From Clostridiaceae bacterium UBA5444 (lineage in GTDB: Bacteria > Bacillota > Clostridia > Clostridiales > Oxobacteraceae), in contig DIRE01000075.1 in the NCBI GenBank assembly GCA_002426575.1, positions 1-57,091 on the forward strand: 57,091 bases of DNA. The letters run 5' to 3'. Of this stretch, positions 53,601-57,091 are shown in pieces. The translations under genes were made by a program, and so were the position numbers. The notes beneath the pieces were generated by a model. It searched no databases, was not told the DNA's origin, and saw nothing but the letters and a program-made list of their open reading frames with translations. The stretch's first letter is position 1. Each line of letters opens with the position of its first letter.

Positions 53601-55699
53601 ACGGAGGACTTGCAATTACTGACTGGTCAGATTATGAGACATTTGATTTTGATGTTTATAATGAAGAGGAAGGGTTTACTGCTCAGATATATGTAAAATT
53701 TTTCGATAAAGATGGAAAATCTTTTGATAGGAATTGGTTTAATATACCGAGCAAGAGAAAATCTCATATCTCCATCCCAATAAAAGAAATAGGACTTGAT
53801 GTATCAAAAATGGGAATGATTGAGGTTTGGTTGCCGAGATCAAGCCAACCTGTTACATTGCATTTTGATAATTTTGTACTAACTAAAAAGAAAGATATTT
53901 CAAATACCGAAATTCCAACTTGGTCAAAGGATAGTAAGCTAGAGGCTAATAATATTACAACCAGCGGTGTTAGCTTAAGTTGGAATAAAGCTAATGAAAA
54001 TGTTGAAAACTATGAGATTTACATGAATGGAAAACTACTTGATTCTATTCCAAGCACAAGTCTAGGCTATGAAGTAAAAGGACTGAATCATAACACTAAT
54101 TATACTTTCAAAGTAGAAGTTAGGGATAAATACGGAAATATTAGTGAAGATGGGCCAACTCATGATGTCAAAACTGAGGATGATCAAGTTATAATTAGTT
54201 TTCCTGTTATAAGTGATATACATCTTGACAATAATGAGGATTCTGAAAGTGCAAAGAAATTCTCAAATGCACTCAATGATTTAAATGAAATAAACCCTAA
54301 ATATGACGCAATGGTTATTGTTGGTGATATGACTGATAATGGACTAGATGATCAATATGACAACATACACAGTGTACTTGATAAAAATGCTCATGGAACT
54401 GTATATTATACTATTGGAGATCATGAATATTGGAAGGCACGTTTAAATGGAAATAATGAGCTAAGTGATGATACGTTCCCTAATGGGGAAACAGAGGAAA
54501 TGACTCATGATAGATTCATGGAAAAGACAGGCATGCCAGGAGTATACTATGATAAATGGGTAGGACCAGAGGATAACCAATACCACTTTATATTCCTTAG
54601 CCCAGATAAGTTCTGGCAGACTGATAAATCCATAGGGGATAGGGCATATATAAGTGATGAACAAATTCAGTGGTTAGAGGAAAAGTTGGCAGAGAAGGCT
54701 AATGAGAATAAACCTATATTCGTATTTACACATCAGCCACTACCAGACACGGTACCAGGAAGTAATTCATCAAATAGTATAATACAGTACAATAAGGTTA
54801 AAAAAGTTCTTGCAAAATATCCTCAGGTAGTAATGTTTAGCGGGCATACTCATTACAATCTTAATATGCCTAATAACATGGTTCAGGAGTATTTTACAAT
54901 GTTTGATACATCCTCTGTATTAGGTTATAAGGATGAATATTCAGAAACTGATATAAGCCAAGGACTATATGTAGAAGTATATAAAGATAAGGTAGTTGTA
55001 AAGGGAAGAGAGTTTAGCAATAAAGAATGGATAGATGGAGAGGAATATAGGCTTTACTATCCAATGAATCTTCCAAAGATGGATATTGAAGCGCCAACAT
55101 GGCCTGAAGGAAGCAAGGTTGAGACTAAAGATATAGGAAGTAAGAAGTTAACTTTAGAGTGGACTAAAGCAGCTGATAATACAGGCGTTAAAACTTATAG
55201 GATTTTCAAAGATGGTATACCAGTGCTTAATGTATCAGGGGATACTAATTCTGCAACCATAAAGGATTTAAAGCCTGAAACAGAATATGAATTTTCTGTA
55301 GAAGCTTTAGACAAAGATGGAAATGTAAGCGAAAATAAGCTTACGCTAAAGGTTAAAACATCAGAGTATATAGACCAAGGAGAACCTAAAATTACACTTT
55401 CAACTAATGAGGTAAAATTAGGTGACAAGATAGAGGTTACATTAGCAAATATCCCAGAGGAGTTTTTAAGTAATTATAGCTGGGTAGGTCTTTATGAGGA
55501 AAATAAGACACCAGGACAAGACGGAGGCGCTTTATGGTGGGGATATACCTCAGATCTTATAGGTGGACAAGAAGGAGGTACATTTACATTTGATGCAAGT
55601 TCTCCGAATGTAGCGGAAGGTAAAACCTATAGGCTTATATTATTCCAGGACGGCAACTATATTATATCAGCAGAGGCAACGTTTAAAGTTACGGAATAG
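50609..55699 (+). CDS. Cell-wall-anchored multidomain protein: CWB2 x3, GH123-like glycosidase, FN3, metallophosphoesterase
   Basis: 1696 residues with a signal peptide ending about residue 26 (VALAA). Three CWB2 repeats (about 33-335), each opening R-L/I-A/S-G-x-x-R-Y/F-x-T, attach it to the wall. Residues about 350-870 resemble the GH123/DUF4091 beta-N-acetylgalactosaminidase family, with a D618-E619 pair in IIDEPG as candidate catalytic residues. A carbohydrate-binding-like beta domain spans about 945-1095 and FN3 about 1100-1190. A calcineurin-like phosphoesterase spans about 1193-1480, with SDIHLD, GDMTDN, GDHEYW and GHTHYN. A second FN3 lies at about 1495-1585, then a C-terminal beta domain. 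GGGAGGG precedes ATG 50609. Likely attacks a phosphorylated or amino-sugar-containing surface polymer; the substrate is inferred. Confidence 0.85.
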   Translation: MSKKFRKVFSVFFVFYFAFLQVALAAPIPEVKSSSNRLAGDDRYKTAIEVSKNGWDKSEYAVVVRGDDFADALCAAPLAKKYNAPILLTQTKEINSDALNEVKRLQVKHAFVVGGDKAISQKVEKDLKAQVADVTRISGNDRYETSVEIAKRLDLNGKIAVATGSDFADALSISSIAAKLGMPILLTEKNKLPNEVKKYISDKSIDKTYVIGGTSVISNTVLNSLPKASRISGNNRFETNLAIMKEFENEISFGTIYLAVGYGPTGKEFADALSGAALAAQKGAPIVIVYNTVDTKVLDYLKSKVSSSIKVIALGGVKAVPESVLNTVTKLVDDNTPIDPGQPGGDDKSYAMWVPTNCEKILKDQDAPKDANTKLNIEAAKNEYEGGQVILKAVDKELTNVSANVTDLTFGDSKIPADQISIYRQHYIHVTEPTTDLNPGWYPDALIPLTGSNSTFTVEKGKNQGIWITVHVPKGTTAGVYEGKLNIKGNGIDESIPIKMTVRDFELTDESHSKTAFATWWGHIPYGHPNAPKGSKEYMDLIKNYYSFFLDYRISSTYLPVDDSDVDKFVEEAEPYIKDPRVTAYSIPYYSDATKTAGLVKKLKEKDLLDKGYFYIIDEPGPDQFAHINDVGKTIKGFDKDVKHLVTMDINDAVKGSVNLWCSILTSWVGEYPQLAREYQNQGDSVWWYTCVNPKKPFPSYHIDDYLTGARMLSWMQKSYNVEGNLYWATNIYQKYDLEKGYIPRDIWNDPKAFPGANGDGYLVYPGTDYGINGPIGTIRLEAIRDGNEDYEYLWTLEKEMKEAANSLGIEYNTEEAMKTYFDRLFKSVKSYNNDPENLLEVRREVAQDIVNLNKDPKYLVKIGESSADETKITIYAEKGSSIKVNGDVINDVTNEGNSVKAEVAVKSNIGLNEVCIAVEKDGKVNTSVKKYVVTQPETKTYPVKISYFEKPEDVEKWKLDNTITSISDRLASQGINSMQVTYKPGVDWPNIRLSQDNGGLAITDWSDYETFDFDVYNEEEGFTAQIYVKFFDKDGKSFDRNWFNIPSKRKSHISIPIKEIGLDVSKMGMIEVWLPRSSQPVTLHFDNFVLTKKKDISNTEIPTWSKDSKLEANNITTSGVSLSWNKANENVENYEIYMNGKLLDSIPSTSLGYEVKGLNHNTNYTFKVEVRDKYGNISEDGPTHDVKTEDDQVIISFPVISDIHLDNNEDSESAKKFSNALNDLNEINPKYDAMVIVGDMTDNGLDDQYDNIHSVLDKNAHGTVYYTIGDHEYWKARLNGNNELSDDTFPNGETEEMTHDRFMEKTGMPGVYYDKWVGPEDNQYHFIFLSPDKFWQTDKSIGDRAYISDEQIQWLEEKLAEKANENKPIFVFTHQPLPDTVPGSNSSNSIIQYNKVKKVLAKYPQVVMFSGHTHYNLNMPNNMVQEYFTMFDTSSVLGYKDEYSETDISQGLYVEVYKDKVVVKGREFSNKEWIDGEEYRLYYPMNLPKMDIEAPTWPEGSKVETKDIGSKKLTLEWTKAADNTGVKTYRIFKDGIPVLNVSGDTNSATIKDLKPETEYEFSVEALDKDGNVSENKLTLKVKTSEYIDQGEPKITLSTNEVKLGDKIEVTLANIPEEFLSNYSWVGLYEENKTPGQDGGALWWGYTSDLIGGQEGGTFTFDASSPNVAEGKTYRLILFQDGNYIISAEATFKVTE

Positions 55700-55740
55700 G
55701 ATTAGAATAAGATAGAAATAACATTAGTATTTTGATAGTA

Positions 55741-55778
55741 TAACAACTCCCTAGAGAGCCTTTCTCAGGGAGTTGTTA
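55741..55778 (+). terminator. Terminator of the surface protein gene
   Basis: TAACAACTCCCT at 55741-55752 pairs with AGGGAGTTGTTA at 55767-55778, with additional GAGA/TCTC pairing inside. Short T-containing tract after it. Confidence 0.75.
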
Positions 55779-55803
55779 TACTTTAAATGCTAATATTTTA
55801 TAA

Positions 55804-55832
55804 TTGACAACTTTAAATCAAGAAGCTATACT
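55804..55832 (+). promoter_or_regulatory. Promoter of tRNA-Arg
   Basis: TTGACA at 55804-55809 and TATACT at 55827-55832, spacing 17, start expected near 55840. Confidence 0.75.
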
Positions 55833-55855
55833 ATATAAGTGATGAAAAATTACAT

Positions 55856-55932
55856 GCGCCCGTAGCTCAGGTGGATAGAGCAACGGTTTCCTAAACCGTG
55901 TGCCGGACGTTCGAGTCGTCTCGGGCGCACCA
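55856..55932 (+). tRNA. tRNA-Arg (anticodon CCU)
   Basis: Cloverleaf read by eye: acceptor GCGCCCG pairs with CGGGCGC (55922-55928), discriminator A 55929 and encoded CCA 55930-55932. The anticodon stem ACGGT/ACCGT encloses the loop TTCCTAA with anticodon CCT, reading AGG. D-arm and T-arm (TTCGAGT) elements are present. It has its own promoter and a terminator 6 nt downstream. tRNA genes of this kind are common integration sites, and the region after it is gene-poor. Confidence 0.95.
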
Positions 55933-55937
55933 ATGTT

Positions 55938-55971
55938 AAGCCCTTGCAATATCTAGATTGCAAGGGCTTTT
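55938..55971 (+). terminator. Terminator of tRNA-Arg
   Basis: A perfect 13-bp stem (55938-55950 with 55957-55969) around a 6-nt loop, ending in a short T-run. Confidence 0.85.
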
Positions 55972-56351
55972 ACTTTAACTTATATTTTAGTGATTTTTAA
56001 GCATGTGGTTGTCTTTTGATTGTCTCTGAGTTCTGCAGCAAAAGTGAAGAAAAAACAGCCTTGGCCCATTGCAATTGCTAGGATACAGGCTATTTAATTT
56101 CGTCGTAAAGTTGTAGTGTAAAAACTCAATTTTTAACTTGCCCTAAAATACCTTTAATTCCTTTGAAGTTTTAAGAATTTCTCCTGTTTCCTTATCAAAA
56201 TCAATATTTTTTATCTAATCGGATGCCTATATGAGAAGGAAATTTAGAAAGTCAATAAAAAGACTCCTTTGGTTTGCAACTGAATACATACATCAGCATC
56301 ACAGATAAGAAAAACCATGATAACAAACGATAAAGGAAAGGGAGGAGAAAA
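55972..56351. other. Gene-poor stretch with possible gene remnant
   Basis: No convincing gene in about 380 bp. On the minus strand, 56143-56214 encodes a 23-codon protein-like tail (IDFDKETGEILKTSKELKVF before TAG) with an in-frame stop directly upstream, which looks like the eroded C-terminus of a lost gene. A 25-codon ORF on the plus strand (56231-56308) is basic and His-rich but has no clear ribosome-binding site. Confidence 0.35.
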
Positions 56352-57091
56352 GTGTCAAATGAAAAGAATGTAAGACAAATTGTTTTAAAGCAGCTACCAC
56401 ATTTTAAATTACATGTAATTCTCTCGGGAATAATTTCATTAGTTATTCAATTAGTTGGGTTAATTCCGCCTATCATTATGCAGTATATAATTGATAAAGC
56501 GATACCAGACCACAACCTAAAACAAATATTAATTAGTATTTTTTGGTTTTGCTTTATACCATTGCTTTCAACTTTTCTAACAACTACATATAAATATGTA
56601 CTAGCAATAGTTTGCAGGAAGTTTGGTCAAGGTTTAACAATAGCGGGCTTTGAGAAATTAATGTATCAGCCAATAGCTTTCTTTGATAAGCAAAACTCCT
56701 CTGAATTGGCTTCATATTGCCGCGGAGAGTCAATGAAGTATGTAGTATTTTGGGTTATTGACATACCACAGCTAGTTGCTAATATACTTTGTGGGATTGT
56801 GATTTTTGGATATTTACTCAAGATAAATTGGCTTATAGCATTATTTGTATTACTATATTTTCCTTTTGCATTTATCCCAAGCAATAAGTTCGCTAAAAAA
56901 GTAAAAAATTATTCTAAAAGAATTGTAAACAATAATGCAAAGATGAATCAAATAGTCAATGATACATTTAGAGGTATAAAATTTGTAAAATCAATGGTTT
57001 TAGAAAAAGTTCAATTAGGCAAATTAAATGAGGTTAATGAAGACAGTGTAAAAATTTGGAGTAAGGTAGCTTTATTTGATAACCTTTCTGG
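56352..57091 (+). CDS. ABC exporter transmembrane domain (3' end outside window)
   Basis: The frame is open from GTG 56352, behind GGGAGGAGAAAA, to the right edge, giving 246 residues of an ABC type-1 exporter membrane domain. It has TM1 and TM2 helices (ISLVIQLVGLIPPIIMQYIIDKAIPD is the usual first extracellular boundary, residues about 30-55), FEKLMYQPIAFFDKQNSSELASYCR intracellular coupling-helix region at about 95-120, and the FRGIKFVKSMVLE segment near 213. No N-terminal C39 peptidase domain is present. The ATPase half lies beyond the window. Probably exports a peptide, lipid or drug; the cargo is unknown. Confidence 0.85.
   Translation, partial: MSNEKNVRQIVLKQLPHFKLHVILSGIISLVIQLVGLIPPIIMQYIIDKAIPDHNLKQILISIFWFCFIPLLSTFLTTTYKYVLAIVCRKFGQGLTIAGFEKLMYQPIAFFDKQNSSELASYCRGESMKYVVFWVIDIPQLVANILCGIVIFGYLLKINWLIALFVLLYFPFAFIPSNKFAKKVKNYSKRIVNNNAKMNQIVNDTFRGIKFVKSMVLEKVQLGKLNEVNEDSVKIWSKVALFDNLS

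Noticed and set aside
56231..56308. 25-codon ORF before the ABC exporter as a RiPP precursor
   Set aside because: Basic and His-rich, but it lacks a clear ribosome-binding site and any leader/core pattern; kept only as a note in the gene-poor stretch.
1..57091. CRISPR array, insertion sequence or prophage
   Set aside because: No regularly spaced repeats, no transposase- or integrase-like reading frame and no phage structural genes were seen on either strand.

Overview
The window is AT-rich DNA from a low-GC Gram-positive anaerobe, most likely a member of the Clostridia close to Clostridiaceae. Supporting this are a tryptophan T-box, a ydaO-type c-di-AMP riboswitch, CWB2 surface-anchoring repeats, an HD-GYP regulator, DacF/NodB/LspA envelope genes and a gene-dense layout with strong Shine-Dalgarno sites. 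I cannot name the genus from sequence alone.

Layout. 1-2.7 kb: the tail of an unidentified gene, a T-box leader with a UGG specifier controlling a stand-alone trpB, and a sugar-phosphate isomerase-like TIM barrel. 2.7-4.5 kb (minus): a LigT-like 2'-5' RNA ligase and an MFS transporter. 4.7-11.6 kb: a membrane GAF/HD-GYP protein, the dipeptidase PepD and a SWIM-SNF2 helicase. 11.7-14.9 kb: mtnK-mtnA-class II aldolase, a route resembling the DHAP shunt for 5-(methylthio)ribose or 5-deoxyribose. 14.9-16.3 kb (minus): a geranylgeranyl-reductase-like flavoprotein. 16.5-19.3 kb: a HAD phosphatase and an ascorbate-family PTS (IIA, IIB, IIC). 19.5-20.9 kb: a small AT-rich stretch of orphan short genes.

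20.9-28.5 kb is a compact aromatic operon aroF-tyrA-aroB-aroA-aroC-pheA-aroE-aroK with overlapping or abutting genes. It lacks 3-dehydroquinate dehydratase and chorismate mutase. 28.6-30.5 kb has an alpha/beta hydrolase (minus) and an acyl-ACP thioesterase. 30.5-33.7 kb is the most intriguing unit: a c-di-AMP riboswitch with an intrinsic terminator, followed by an opine-dehydrogenase-like gene translationally coupled to a fused B12-binding/glutamate-mutase-like protein. I infer a c-di-AMP-controlled pathway, possibly for an osmolyte or amino-acid derivative, whose product is unknown.

33.7-41.9 kb is an envelope block: response regulator, histidine kinase and lipoprotein (minus), NodB deacetylase (minus), DacF carboxypeptidase and lytic transglycosylase (plus), then a zinc-ribbon membrane protein and LspA (minus). 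41.9-50.1 kb is a peptide ABC importer with two tandem near-identical binding lipoproteins, each behind a consensus promoter, plus a small membrane protein coupled to the last ATPase gene. 50.6-55.7 kb encodes a 1696-residue surface protein combining three CWB2 repeats, a GH123-like glycosidase, FN3 modules and a calcineurin-like metallophosphoesterase. 55.8-57.1 kb has tRNA-Arg(CCU), a gene-poor stretch and the start of an ABC exporter that runs off the window.

Repeats: a nested 100-bp inverted repeat at 33.64-33.74 kb shares a 42-column block (38 identical) with 50.21-50.25 kb, and a roughly 115-bp imperfect palindrome lies at 37.44-37.56 kb. I saw no CRISPR array, insertion sequence or rRNA.
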